From positions 45,047-109,046 of the forward strand of contig JADLGO010000011.1 of the NCBI GenBank assembly GCA_020849275.1: a stretch of 64,000 nt of DNA, given 5' to 3'. This DNA comes from Chthonomonadales bacterium (GTDB lineage: Bacteria; Armatimonadota; Chthonomonadetes; Chthonomonadales; CAJBBX01). Both the position numbers and the translations under genes were made by a program. The notes below the pieces were generated by a model. That model was not told the origin of the DNA. It was given only the letters and a program-made list of their open reading frames with translations, and made no database searches. Shown here piece by piece: positions 10,481-19,549 of this stretch (the stretch's first letter is position 1; each line of letters opens with the position of its first letter).

Positions 10481-11539
10481 ATGAGAGTGCTCTATCGGGC
10501 CGACGGCGGCCACCCGATCGGTACCGGTCACGTCTATCGCGCCGAGCGCCTGCTGCGCCAGATGCTGCGAACGCCGGGCGTGGAAGCATGCGTGCTGACG
10601 GCCGAGGAGCCGGCCACGGAGCGCATTCTTGAGGGGCTCCCGGCGCGGGTCGAGCGGCTGCCGCCTCGGACGGATCGCGTCGCCGTCAAGCCGCGACTCC
10701 AGGCCGATCCCGTACTCGAGAGGCTGGCGCGGGAGGCCTGGGACTTGATCGTTGTGGATATGCTGGACACGCCCGCGGAAGACATGCGGCGCCTCCGGGA
10801 GGTCGGCATCCCCATCGCCACCTTCGACGACCGTGGGCCCGGCCGAGTCTTTGCAGACACGATCGTCAACGTCCTCGTCACCGAGCCGGAGCCCGTGCGG
10901 CTCCCGGCCGGCACGCGGCTGCTCGAGGGCGGCCCCTACGTCACGCTGGACAGGCCGTACCGCGATGCGGGGCGGCGGTACTCACCCCGCCGGTTCGACA
11001 CGATGCGCCGGGTCTTCGTCGCGATGGGGGGCGCCGACGCTGCCGGGCTCACCGTCAACGTCGCGCGCGCCCTAACTCTCGTGCCCGCCGTCGAGCGTGT
11101 GGAGTTCGCCTGCGGCCCGGCGTTCCCGCACCGCGCCGATCTCGACGTCGTGTTGGAGGGCGCCCCCTGGGGGCACACCGTCCGCATCGGCCTGCCGAGC
11201 CTGATCGAGCCGCTGCTCGCGGCCGATCTGGCGATCGTGGCCGGAGGACTGACCATGTATGAGGCGTGCTGCGTCGGCGCGCCAGCGCTCGCGGTGTGCC
11301 AGCCCATCGATCACCAGCTAGAGCTGTCCGAACGCCTGGCCGCCGCGGGCGCCATGGCGACGGTCGGCTACGGCCTCGAGGCGAACGACGAACTGATCGC
11401 GCACGCCGTGGGCGAGTTGGCGCGCGATCCTGACCGCCGCCGTGCCCTCTCGGTGCGCGGGCCAGCGCTGGTGGACGGGCGCGGCACCGAGCGCACGGCG
11501 ACGGCGCTCATGGAAACAACGCGGCGCGGCGATCCCTGA
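10481..11539 (+). CDS. PseG/SpsG-like nucleotide-sugar hydrolase or glycosyltransferase
   Basis: A 352-residue protein with the GT-B fold of PseG, which removes UDP from UDP-2,4-diacetamido-trideoxy-altrose in pseudaminic acid synthesis. Seen: RADGGHPIGTGHVYRAERL at residues 6-24, with the G-x-GH-x-xR motif holding the PseG catalytic His; the middle stretch VFVAMGGADAAGLT; and the donor-binding C-terminal half (AIVAGGLTMYEACCVGAPALAV). No other pseudaminic acid genes are near, and the next gene is a polyprenol-phosphate glycosyltransferase, so a role in another surface glycan is possible. First gene of an apparent three-gene operon. Confidence 0.7.
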   Translation: MRVLYRADGGHPIGTGHVYRAERLLRQMLRTPGVEACVLTAEEPATERILEGLPARVERLPPRTDRVAVKPRLQADPVLERLAREAWDLIVVDMLDTPAEDMRRLREVGIPIATFDDRGPGRVFADTIVNVLVTEPEPVRLPAGTRLLEGGPYVTLDRPYRDAGRRYSPRRFDTMRRVFVAMGGADAAGLTVNVARALTLVPAVERVEFACGPAFPHRADLDVVLEGAPWGHTVRIGLPSLIEPLLAADLAIVAGGLTMYEACCVGAPALAVCQPIDHQLELSERLAAAGAMATVGYGLEANDELIAHAVGELARDPDRRRALSVRGPALVDGRGTERTATALMETTRRGDP

Positions 11540-11571
11540 TACCACGCGGGACCCAGCGTCTGGAGGCGTAC

Positions 11572-12321
11572 ATGCACCCCGATCGCGCCCTTGTCATCGT
11601 ACCCACCTACAACGAGCGCGACAACATGCCGGCCCTGCTCGATTCGCTGCTCGCGAGCCCTCTGTGCCTGGACGTGCTGGTCGTGGACGACGGATCGCCG
11701 GACGGTACCGCCGACCTGGTGGACGAGCACTCTGGCTCCTCCGGCCGATGCGTGGTGATGCGCCGCAGGGGGAGGCGGGGACTGGGGCGCAGCTACGTCG
11801 ACGGCTACCGCTGGGCGCTCGCCGCCGGCTATCCTCGCGTCGTGCAGATGGACGCCGACCTCTCGCACAACCCCGACTACATACCGGCGCTGCTGTCGGC
11901 CTCCCAGGAGGCCGACGTCGTACTGGGCTCCCGCTACTGCCGCGGCGGAGGGGTTCGCGATTGGCCCTGGCGCCGCGTCTTGCTGAGTCGGTTCGCGAAT
12001 CTGTACGTCGGCGCGGTCGCCGGCCTCCCTGTCCGAGACGCCACGAGCGGCTTTCGCTGCTATACGCGCGGCGCGCTGGAGAGGATCCAGATCGACCGGG
12101 TGGCGAGCAATGGGTACGCCTTTCAGGTTGAGATGACTTATCGCGCCCAGCAGGCCGGGCTGCTGCTCGCGGAGTGCCCGATCGTTTTCACGGACCGTCG
12201 AGCCGGGCGGTCGAAGATATCGCGCGCGGTGCTCGTGGAGTCGATGGTGGTTCCGTGGCGGCTGCGGCTGGGCCTCTCGGCGGCGCCGGCCCGGCCCTCT
12301 CCAGAGCGGCCGGCGGCGTGA
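11572..12321 (+). CDS. polyprenol-phosphate mannosyltransferase-like GT2 enzyme
   Basis: A 249-residue family 2 glycosyltransferase of the dolichol-phosphate mannose synthase type, which loads a sugar from GDP-mannose or UDP-sugar onto undecaprenyl phosphate for transfer outside the cell. Seen: VIVPTYNERDNM at residues 8-19, VVDDGSPDGTADLVD, QMDADLSHNPDYIP (DxD metal site), the GSRYCRGGGVRDWPWRR loop and DATSGFRCY. There are no C-terminal membrane helices, as in the soluble Dpm1/Ppm1 catalytic subunit. GGAGGCG precedes ATG 11572. It overlaps the next gene by 4 bases (GTGA), which indicates translational coupling. Confidence 0.82.
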   Translation: MHPDRALVIVPTYNERDNMPALLDSLLASPLCLDVLVVDDGSPDGTADLVDEHSGSSGRCVVMRRRGRRGLGRSYVDGYRWALAAGYPRVVQMDADLSHNPDYIPALLSASQEADVVLGSRYCRGGGVRDWPWRRVLLSRFANLYVGAVAGLPVRDATSGFRCYTRGALERIQIDRVASNGYAFQVEMTYRAQQAGLLLAECPIVFTDRRAGRSKISRAVLVESMVVPWRLRLGLSAAPARPSPERPAA

Positions 12322-13658
12322 CCGGCGCGCGCGGCCTTGGGGCCTGCCTGTGCGCGTGCCTGGCGGGCCTCACAGGCTGTCGAAGCCAGGCGACGCAGGG
12401 GAGCGCGGCCCTGCCGCCGATCCTCCTGGCTGCCGCTGACCAGTACGCTGACATCGCCCCACGGTGGTCGCCCGACGGTCTGCGCATCGCGTTCCTTCGG
12501 ATCCGCGCGGATCGCACCTGCCAGCCCTGGGTCGCATCGCGCGATCTGCGCCACCTACGTCCCCTCGCGCCATCATCCATCGTCTCCCCTGACCGTCCGC
12601 AACGGACGGCGCGGGGCGCGCCGGCGCCGGCGGCGGGTCTCGCATGGCTGCCGGACGGCTCGGGGGTCGCCGTGCCGCGCGCGGAGTGGTTTGCGCTTCG
12701 CGATGGCGAGCGCCTGCCAGGGATCTCGCTCTGGCTGGCCCCGCTGGACAACTCCCCGGCGCGCCCGCTCGCCGTCCATCCGGAGCCTTACGAGGATGAC
12801 CTCTACTACTACCGGTCACCGGCCTTCTCGCGAGATGGCTGGCGACTGGCCTTCGTCGGCGAGGGGCTCGGGGGGGCCGCCGGCCTCTACGTGCGCACGC
12901 TGGCGGGGCACGGCCCGGCGATGGATCGGCCGCGGCCCGACGAGTACGTGGACGCTGACCTGCCAACGTGGTCGCCCCACGGCGGGCTGCTTGCCTTGCG
13001 CCAGGGCATCCAGCGCGCTCCGACCAGCGACCCGGTCGAGACGGTCCGCGTGATCGAGCCCGGCGGGTGGGTGGCGCGGCGCGTGGCCGTCTTCACCGCC
13101 ACGGTCCTGCGGGGGGCTGCCACGCCGAGCGGGTCGCGCCGGGCCGTCGTGCCGCGCGTAACGGGCATCGCGTGGTCGGCCGATGGGAAGCGGCTGGCCT
13201 GCACAGTGGAGGAGCGCGAGGGCGGGCCCGCCGGCGTGTGGATCGTGGGGACTGACGGCGGCGGCCGCGCGCCCACGCGAGCGACGCCGGCCGGATCGGC
13301 CCGCTACGCGGCGCCCATGTGGCTTGCTTCGGGAGTGGTGCTGGCCACGCGGGTGTGGGGCGCGGCCGTGCGGGCCGTGCTGATCGACGCCGCGACGCAT
13401 ACCGTGCGCCCCCTCGTGATGCTGCCCGGGGAGGATCTTGGCTGGTCGCCCGACGGGCGCGCGGTCGTCTGCTCGACGGGGCCGCGCAGCGGGCAAGGAC
13501 CCGCGGCGCCGGCGGCGCTGCGGGTCCTTGCGACGGGTTACGAGGGCCGGGAGGCGGCCCAGACGCCGTCAGGCCGGACCAGGCTCCGGCCTGAGCCGCG
13601 GCTCGAGCCGGGGCCGGCTGTGCTCGGGCTCGATGGCCGGGGCCGCGCCGGGAGTTGA
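12318..13658 (+). CDS. beta-propeller (TolB/PD40-like) lipoprotein
   Basis: A 446-residue lipoprotein. GTG 12318 overlaps the stop of the previous gene and gives a short leader with a lipobox LTGC (Cys at residue 21), so the protein is probably lipid-anchored outside the membrane. Several blade repeats with the PD40 signature follow: IAPRWSPDGLRIAFLR, PAFSRDGWRLAFVG, LPTWSPHGGLLALR, IAWSADGKRLACTV and LGWSPDGRAVVCS. This resembles TolB-type six-bladed propellers that bind partners or glycans. The last ~30 residues overlap the 3' end of ftsH on the other strand and are low complexity. Function unknown; coupling to glycosyltransferase genes suggests a surface-glycan role. Confidence 0.75.
   Translation: MTGARGLGACLCACLAGLTGCRSQATQGSAALPPILLAAADQYADIAPRWSPDGLRIAFLRIRADRTCQPWVASRDLRHLRPLAPSSIVSPDRPQRTARGAPAPAAGLAWLPDGSGVAVPRAEWFALRDGERLPGISLWLAPLDNSPARPLAVHPEPYEDDLYYYRSPAFSRDGWRLAFVGEGLGGAAGLYVRTLAGHGPAMDRPRPDEYVDADLPTWSPHGGLLALRQGIQRAPTSDPVETVRVIEPGGWVARRVAVFTATVLRGAATPSGSRRAVVPRVTGIAWSADGKRLACTVEEREGGPAGVWIVGTDGGGRAPTRATPAGSARYAAPMWLASGVVLATRVWGAAVRAVLIDAATHTVRPLVMLPGEDLGWSPDGRAVVCSTGPRSGQGPAAPAALRVLATGYEGREAAQTPSGRTRLRPEPRLEPGPAVLGLDGRGRAGS
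13493..13531. repeat. 12-bp perfect inverted repeat near convergent gene ends
   Basis: GCAAGGACCCGC (13493-13504) and GCGGGTCCTTGC (13520-13531) with a 15-nt GC-rich loop. It lies inside the 3' part of the propeller gene and just beyond the ftsH stop at 13569, where it could act as a terminator for ftsH on the minus strand. No T tract is seen. Confidence 0.5.
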
Positions 13659-15542
13659 CGGGCGCAGCGGATCCTCGGGCGCCTCCTCGGGGAGCGGCTG
13701 CGCGTAGAGGACCGCCAGGAACTCCTCTCGCTCCATCGACTCCTTCTGCATGAGCCGCTCGACGATGGCCTCCATCCGCTCGAAGTGCTGCGTCAGGATC
13801 TGTCGGGCCCGCTGGTAGTTGCGATCCATGATGGAGCGGACCTCCTCATCGATGGCCTGCGCCACCTCCTCGGAGTAGTCGCGATCCTCCATGATGTCGC
13901 GGCCCAGAAACGGGTTGCCGTGCCGCCGGCCCAGGCGCAGCGGGCCGAGGCGCTCGCTCATGCCATACTCGCACACCATCGCGCGCGCCATGTCGGTCGC
14001 CTTGTCCAGGTCGCTGGCGGCGCCGGTGTCCATGTCGCCGAAAACGATCATCTCGGCCACGCGCCCGGCCAGAGCCATCGAGATCGTGTCCTCGATCTCC
14101 GCCTTTGTCCGATTGTAGCGGTCCTCCGTCGGCAGGCTGATGGTATATCCCAGCGCCATGCCGCGCGGCAGGATGCTGACCTTGTTGACCGGGTCCGCCT
14201 TGGGCAGCAACTCGCCAACGATCGCGTGGCCGGCCTCATGGAAGGCCGTTCGGCGCCGGACATCCTCGGTGAGGACGCGGCTCTTGCGCTCCGGGCCCAT
14301 GATGACGCGGTCGATCGACTCCTCGAACTCGGCGAGCGTGATGCGAGTCTTGTCGCGCCTGGCCGCCAGAAGGGCGGCTTCGTTCACCAGGTTGGCGATG
14401 TCGGCGCCCGTGAAGCCCGGCGTGCGCTGCGCAAGGCCCTCGATCGCCTTCTCGCGCTCGGCCTCGCTTCCGTCGAAGTCGAGCGGTTTGCCGCGCAGGT
14501 GGACTCGGAAGATCTCCTTGCGGCCTCGCGCGTCCGGCGCGTCCACCACCACGCGCCGGTCGAAGCGGCCGGGGCGCAGGAGCGCCGGGTCGAGGACGTC
14601 GGGCCGGTTGGTCGCGGCGATCAGGATGACGCCCGAGTTGGGGTCGAACCCGTCCATCTCCACGAGGAGCTGATTGAGCGTCTGCTCGCGCTCATCGTGT
14701 CCGCCGCCCACGCCGGCGCCACGCTGGCGCCCGACCGCGTCGATCTCATCGATGAAGATCAGCGAAGGGCGATTGCTCTTGGCGGTGTCGAACAGGTCGC
14801 GCACGCGGCTGGCGCCGACGCCCACGAACATCTCCACGAAGTCGGAGCCGGAGATGTGGAAGAAGGGAACGCCCGCCTCGCCCGCGATTGCGCGCGAGAG
14901 CATCGTCTTGCCGCAACCTGGAGGCCCGAGCAGGAGCACGCCCTTGGGGATCTTCGCGCCGAGGGCTTGGAACTTCTTGGCGTTCTTGAGGAACTCGACG
15001 ATCTCCTGAAGCTCCTGCTTCGCCTCCTGCACGCCGGCGACGTCGTCGAACGTGAGCTTCGGGACGTTCTCGCCAAGTCGCTTGGCCCGGGCGCGCCCAA
15101 AGGAGAGCGCCTGGTTGCCGCCGGACTGCGCCTGCCGGATGAAGATGAACCACAGGAAGGCGATGAACGCCAGGGGAAGGATGATCGAGACAAGAATCCC
15201 GGTCATGAAGTCCGAGAGCAGCGGCTGCTTGTAACGGAAGGGGACCTTGTGGTCGAGCAGAAGCTGCTGGAGGCTCGCGAGGGAATCGGGCGCCGCCGGC
15301 AGGTTGACGACGAAGGTCTCGCTCCGGGCCGTCGGCGGCGTATGATTGTACTCGCCGCGGAAGACGTCCTTCTCGAACTCGCCCCTCCGGACGTTGTTGG
15401 CCTCAATCTGCGCCACGAACTCCGTGTAGCCGAGCGGGCGGTCGCTCTCGCCAAGGTGGGCGATGTTGTTGCGCTGTAGCGCGAAGACGACCAGCAGCAC
15501 CATGCCGAGGGTCGCCAGCAGCTTCAGCGTTCGGGTGTTCAA
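13569..15542 (-). CDS. ftsH: ATP-dependent zinc metalloprotease FtsH
   Basis: A 657-residue membrane-bound AAA protease that removes misassembled membrane proteins and some regulators. Transmembrane helices lie at about 7-22 and 112-136, with the FtsH extracytoplasmic domain between them. The AAA module has Walker A GPPGCGKT (206-213), Walker B LIFIDEID, pore loop [12 protein letters not shown] and the SRH arginines (RPGRFDRR). The zinc site HEAGH is at 435-439. The start is TTG 15542, preceded by GGGAGG with good spacing. The C-terminal ~35 residues are Pro/Glu/Arg rich and overlap the convergent gene by 90 bases. Confidence 0.96.
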   Translation of the reverse strand: MNTRTLKLLATLGMVLLVVFALQRNNIAHLGESDRPLGYTEFVAQIEANNVRRGEFEKDVFRGEYNHTPPTARSETFVVNLPAAPDSLASLQQLLLDHKVPFRYKQPLLSDFMTGILVSIILPLAFIAFLWFIFIRQAQSGGNQALSFGRARAKRLGENVPKLTFDDVAGVQEAKQELQEIVEFLKNAKKFQALGAKIPKGVLLLGPPGCGKTMLSRAIAGEAGVPFFHISGSDFVEMFVGVGASRVRDLFDTAKSNRPSLIFIDEIDAVGRQRGAGVGGGHDEREQTLNQLLVEMDGFDPNSGVILIAATNRPDVLDPALLRPGRFDRRVVVDAPDARGRKEIFRVHLRGKPLDFDGSEAEREKAIEGLAQRTPGFTGADIANLVNEAALLAARRDKTRITLAEFEESIDRVIMGPERKSRVLTEDVRRRTAFHEAGHAIVGELLPKADPVNKVSILPRGMALGYTISLPTEDRYNRTKAEIEDTISMALAGRVAEMIVFGDMDTGAASDLDKATDMARAMVCEYGMSERLGPLRLGRRHGNPFLGRDIMEDRDYSEEVAQAIDEEVRSIMDRNYQRARQILTQHFERMEAIVERLMQKESMEREEFLAVLYAQPLPEEAPEDPLRPSTPGAAPAIEPEHSRPRLEPRLRPEPGPA

Positions 15543-15581
15543 AAGCTCGTCCTCCCAAACACAGTGACACCGGTACGGTCT

Positions 15582-15590
15582 AGTATAGCA
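15582..15590 (-). promoter_or_regulatory. extended -10 promoter of ftsH
   Basis: On the minus strand, TGCTATACT: a TGn extension in front of TATACT, with no good -35 hexamer. The expected leader is about 30 nt and contains the GGGAGG ribosome-binding site. Confidence 0.65.
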
Positions 15591-15626
15591 TGTACGTACG
15601 GACAGCGCCGGCGCCGCGTGCCGCCC

Positions 15627-17045
15627 TCAGCCGGACACCGTGCGCACGAGCAGGACGGTGCGCGTGTCGGGAGTCACGCGCGCGCGGTGCGCAATAGCGT
15701 GGCCGGCGACCCATACCACGCCGACCCGGTCGACCAGAAGCGGCAAACGGTCCCGGTCTCGCGCCGGAACCCCGCGGTCCACCAGCATGTCCTGGATCTT
15801 CCGCGATCCGGGCGCCCCGAGTGACCGCATCCGGTCGCCTGGTCGGCGGTTGCGCACCGTCAGCGGTGGGCACAGCGCCTCCAGGTCGAGCGCCGCCTCG
15901 CAGGCCGCCCCCGGCCCGCCCCACTCCGCGCTTGGCGCCACCTGGCACTCAACGCGCACACCCAACTCATGCACCCTCGTGGTGCCCGGCACCGCGACGG
16001 TGCGCTCGACACGCAGCGCATTCGCAGGCGCGATCATGCGCTCGACCGCCACCAGCGGGCCGGCCACGCGGAGCCTGACGTTCGCTCCCCGGAGCGTGCG
16101 GCTCCAGACGCCGTCCGACGGGCCACCGGCAGTAGCCGCCTCGACGGCCCATGCGATGGCGCCGTGCTCGACGTCGACGATGCTGCCGCGCACCGCTTCG
16201 ACGGCCAGGCGCATGGCGCGCCCGCGCAGCGCCGGGTGCATTTGGGACAGCGCCGCGCGGCGGAGCGACAGCCGATCGGCGCTACGCTCGACCACGGCGG
16301 CCTCGAGGGCCTTCGCGGCGGCCGCATCAAGGTAGTCGTCGTCCGCCGAGGCGATGCACGCCAGCCGCTCGATCGCCCCCCGGACGTCCGGGTTATAGTA
16401 CGTTGCCAGTTCTGGGAGCAGTTCCGAGCGCAGGCGGTTGCGACGGTAGCGCGGCGACGCGTTCGAGGCGTCGGTCCGATAGGCCAGGCCGTGGGCGCGG
16501 CAGTATGCGGCCGTCACCTCGCGCGGCAGATTCCGAAGCGGGCGCACCCGCGAGCCGGCGAGAGGAGCGAGTCCGCGCAGGCCGCGCAGGCCGGTGCCGC
16601 GAAACAGGTTCAGGAGCACCGTCTCGACGTGATCGTCGCGCGTGTGTCCGAGGGCGATGCGGTCGGCGCCGAGGCGTTGGGCCACCTCGTCCAGGAAGGC
16701 GTGGCGAGCTCGCCGCGCGGCCTCCTGCGCCGTCAGGCGCAGCCGCCGCGCCACCGCCGGCACGTCGCGCCGCTCGATGGTCGCGGGCACGCCGAGCGCG
16801 TCGGCCAGGCCGCGCACGAACGCCGAGTCCGCCAGCGACTCCTCGCCACGGAAGCTGTGATCGAGGTGCGCCGCGTGCAGATCGAGCCCGCGCTCGTCGC
16901 GCATGGACACGAGGGCGTGTAGCAGACAGCAGGAGTCCTGCCCGCCCGAGACCGCCACCAACACGCGCGCACCGCGGGGCAGAAGCGGCTCACCCGCCGC
17001 GAGGGCGCGGATGCTGGCCAGCACCGTATCGGAGACCGTTGCCAT
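15627..17045 (-). CDS. tilS: tRNA(Ile)-lysidine synthase TilS
   Basis: A 472-residue enzyme that converts C34 of tRNA-Ile(CAU) to lysidine with ATP, so that it reads AUA. The P-loop-type motif SGGQDS lies at 33-38, followed by HLDHSFRGEES and the LGHTRDDHVETVLLNLFRGTGLRGL block. The middle TilS domain and the small C-terminal domain (RNRRPGDRMRSLGAPGSRKIQDMLVDRGVP) are present. ATG 17045 is favoured because GGAGGG lies at the right distance; ATG 17054 is too close to it, and ATG 17114 lies within the promoter's -10 box. It is divergent from citrate synthase. Confidence 0.93.
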   Translation of the reverse strand: MATVSDTVLASIRALAAGEPLLPRGARVLVAVSGGQDSCCLLHALVSMRDERGLDLHAAHLDHSFRGEESLADSAFVRGLADALGVPATIERRDVPAVARRLRLTAQEAARRARHAFLDEVAQRLGADRIALGHTRDDHVETVLLNLFRGTGLRGLRGLAPLAGSRVRPLRNLPREVTAAYCRAHGLAYRTDASNASPRYRRNRLRSELLPELATYYNPDVRGAIERLACIASADDDYLDAAAAKALEAAVVERSADRLSLRRAALSQMHPALRGRAMRLAVEAVRGSIVDVEHGAIAWAVEAATAGGPSDGVWSRTLRGANVRLRVAGPLVAVERMIAPANALRVERTVAVPGTTRVHELGVRVECQVAPSAEWGGPGAACEAALDLEALCPPLTVRNRRPGDRMRSLGAPGSRKIQDMLVDRGVPARDRDRLPLLVDRVGVVWVAGHAIAHRARVTPDTRTVLLVRTVSG

Positions 17046-17112
17046 CTGCGCCATCCCTCCGTCCCGCTCGGCTCGAGGCGACACGAACCCCGCCGCGCAC
17101 ACGCCCGTACTC

Positions 17113-17142
17113 ATTATTGGCTCGCTCGGGGTAGGCTGTCAA
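17113..17142 (-). promoter_or_regulatory. promoter of tilS
   Basis: On the minus strand: TTGACA (17142-17137), 18-bp spacer, AATAAT (17118-17113). The predicted leader is about 60 nt. Confidence 0.7.
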
Positions 17143-17257
17143 CAGGATGGCGGACGCCGCGTGCCGTTCGCCATCGCACAGGGAATGCGCGGCTGGCTGG
17201 CCAATAGTGCCCTCGGCCGCCAGTACCGCAGGCTGTTAACGGGAGGAGGTGCCGCAA

Positions 17258-18442
17258 ATGACCAGGGAAGCGAAGACGGAGACGCAGGAGCGGACCGAGT
17301 CGGCGCCCGCCAGGGCGAACGGAAGCCGCATCCAGGGCGGGCTTGAGGAGGTCGTCGCCGGGCAGTCAAACATCTGCTACATCGACGGTAAGCACGGCCG
17401 GCTACTCTACTACGGCTACGACGTTGCCGAGCTCGCCGCGCAGTCCAGTTTCGAGGAAGTGGCCTACCTCCTCTGGTATGGCCGCCTGCCGGGCAAGATC
17501 GAGTTCGACGCGTTCCTCGATAGCTTCACCGGCAACATGGACCTCCCAATCGAGACCGTGATGATCTTGCGCATGTTCCCGAAACACGCGACGCCGATGG
17601 AGGTGGTCCGGACGGCCGTCTCCTCGCTCGGACACTGGGATCCGGACAGCGGCAACACACGGCTCGACGCATGCCTGCGCAAGGCGATCCGCCTGACGGA
17701 GCATCTGCCCCAACTCGTGGCCGCGCATCACCGGCTCCGCGAGGGCCTCGAGCCCATCCGCGCGACCCCAGGTCGCAGCATCGCGTTCAACTTCCTGCAG
17801 ATGCTCCACGGCGACCCGCCAGACCCCACGCGGGTGACGGCCTTCGACGTTGCGCTGATCCTGCACGCCGACCACGAGCTCAACGCCTCGACGTTCGCGG
17901 CACGCGTCGTGGCCGCCACCATGTCGGACATGTACTCGGCGATCACCGCGGCGGTCGGCGCGCTCAAGGGCCCGCTCCACGGCGGCGCCAACCAGCAGGC
18001 GGTTCGCATGTTCGAGGAGATCGGCACCCCGGAGAGCGCCGAGCGATGGGTGAAGGATGCGCTGGCTCGCAAGGTGCGAATCCCCGGCTTCGGGCACCGG
18101 GTCTACCGCACGGAAGACCCCCGGGCCACCATTCTGCGCAACTACGCGGAGACGGTCTCGCGCGGCGCCGGCGACACGCGGCTCTACGACATCGCCAGCG
18201 AGGTGGAGCGCGTGGTGCGAGAGAGCACCAGCGTCTTCCCGAACGTCGACCTGTACTCGGGCATCGTCTACCACGCGATGGGCATCCCCAGCGAGTTGTT
18301 CACGCCGATCTTCGCGATCAGCCGGATGGTGGGGTGGACCGCTCACGTCCTGGAACAGTGGTCGAACAACCGCCTCATCCGACCTCGCGCCGAGTATACC
18401 GGCCCGATCGGCCTCGACTATGTGCCGATTAACCGGCGCTGA
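17258..18442 (+). CDS. citrate synthase (or 2-methylcitrate synthase)
   Basis: A 394-residue citrate synthase-fold enzyme, which condenses acetyl-CoA (or propionyl-CoA) with oxaloacetate at the entry of the TCA or methylcitrate cycle. Catalytic residues are visible: His in GPLHGGAN near 241, His in GFGHRVYR near 278 and Asp in FPNVDLYSG near 331. The length and the compact N-terminus (SNICYIDGKHGRLLYYGYDVAEL) fit the short Gram-positive/archaeal type rather than the NADH-regulated long type. ATG 17258 has GGAGGAGGT at ideal distance. No methylcitrate genes are adjacent, so citrate synthase is the default reading. Confidence 0.88.
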   Translation: MTREAKTETQERTESAPARANGSRIQGGLEEVVAGQSNICYIDGKHGRLLYYGYDVAELAAQSSFEEVAYLLWYGRLPGKIEFDAFLDSFTGNMDLPIETVMILRMFPKHATPMEVVRTAVSSLGHWDPDSGNTRLDACLRKAIRLTEHLPQLVAAHHRLREGLEPIRATPGRSIAFNFLQMLHGDPPDPTRVTAFDVALILHADHELNASTFAARVVAATMSDMYSAITAAVGALKGPLHGGANQQAVRMFEEIGTPESAERWVKDALARKVRIPGFGHRVYRTEDPRATILRNYAETVSRGAGDTRLYDIASEVERVVRESTSVFPNVDLYSGIVYHAMGIPSELFTPIFAISRMVGWTAHVLEQWSNNRLIRPRAEYTGPIGLDYVPINRR

Positions 18443-18520
18443 CGCGGTCGACGGCCGCGAGCCGGGAGGAGACCGAAGCGGCGCGGGCGCTCCCAGCACC
18501 GCCGGGCGCGCGGCCCGTCC

Positions 18521-19540
18521 GTGCGAGGCAGACTGTTGACTTTCAGCGCGCTGGTCGTGGACGACGAGCCGACGGTGACCGACCTTGTGTCCGCCATTCT
18601 GGAGCGAGACGGGTACCGCTGCCGCGCGGCCGGCGATGGTGCTCAGGCGCTGGCCATGCTGGCCGAGCAGCCCGCCGACTTCGTGCTCACCGACGTGCGC
18701 ATGCCCGGAATGAACGGGCTGGAGCTGCTCGAACAGGTGCGGATGCACTACCCGGACATCTTCGTCATCCTGCTGACCGGCGCGGCCGATGTCGAGATGG
18801 TTGTGCGCGCCCTGCGCTCGGGCGCCTGTGACTTCATCACGAAGCCGTTCCGGCTGGAGGGGTTACAGGAGCGCATGCGCCTGGCGGAGCAGCGGCGCGC
18901 GGACGCCATGCGAGAGCGCGAGGCCGACGCGCAGCGGCGGAACCGCCTTGACCATCTCGCCAGGCGCTACGCCGGCCTGGCGAGCGGCGTCCTCGAGGCG
19001 TTGAGCGCCGTGCTGGAGACGAAGCACCCGGAGACGCGGGCACACTCGCAGCGGGTGGCCCTGCACGCCGCCGACCTCGCGACGCGCCTCGGCCGTCCGT
19101 CCGAGGAGGTGAAGGCCCTCTACGTTGCCGGGCTCCTGCACGACATCGGCAAGGTCGCCGTCGACAACACGGTGCTCGACAAGCCGGAGCGGCTGGACGT
19201 GACCGAGTTCGACCAGATCCGGGCGCACCCCGAGGAGTCCGCGCGCATCGTCGCTCCCATCGCGAGCGCGGCGACGACGATGCGGGCGATCCGGCACCAT
19301 CACGAGCGGCTGGACGGGCGCGGGTACCCCGACGGGCTCCGCGGCCTGGCCATTCCGCTCGGCGCGCGGATCCTCTCCGTATGTGACGCGTATGACGCCA
19401 TGACGAGCGCGCGAGCCTACCATCCCGCCGTTCCGCTGGACGAGGCGCTGGAGCGGCTCCGAGCCGGCGCGGGCAGTCAGTGGGACCCCGAGGTGGTGGA
19501 AGCCTTCTGCGCCCTGGAGTCCGAGGCCGTCGCGGCGTAG
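18521..19540 (+). CDS. response regulator with HD-GYP output domain
   Basis: A 339-residue two-domain regulator. An N-terminal receiver has the acid pocket VVDDE, phospho-acceptor D58 in LTDVRMPGMNG, LLTGAADVE and the FITKPF lysine. A linker of charged helices leads to an HD-GYP domain with HDIGK near 207 and HHERLDGRGYPDG near 259. HD-GYP domains usually hydrolyse cyclic di-GMP, so this protein probably lowers c-di-GMP when phosphorylated. The start is GTG 18521 or TTG 18536; the latter has GAGG upstream. No cognate kinase gene is adjacent. Confidence 0.88.
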   Translation: MRGRLLTFSALVVDDEPTVTDLVSAILERDGYRCRAAGDGAQALAMLAEQPADFVLTDVRMPGMNGLELLEQVRMHYPDIFVILLTGAADVEMVVRALRSGACDFITKPFRLEGLQERMRLAEQRRADAMREREADAQRRNRLDHLARRYAGLASGVLEALSAVLETKHPETRAHSQRVALHAADLATRLGRPSEEVKALYVAGLLHDIGKVAVDNTVLDKPERLDVTEFDQIRAHPEESARIVAPIASAATTMRAIRHHHERLDGRGYPDGLRGLAIPLGARILSVCDAYDAMTSARAYHPAVPLDEALERLRAGAGSQWDPEVVEAFCALESEAVAA

Positions 19541-19549
19541 CCTGCCGAG

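Noticed and set aside
17046..17114. Upstream ATG start of tilS at 17114
   Set aside because: That ATG lies within the -10 box of the promoter; the start at 17045 has a proper ribosome-binding site.
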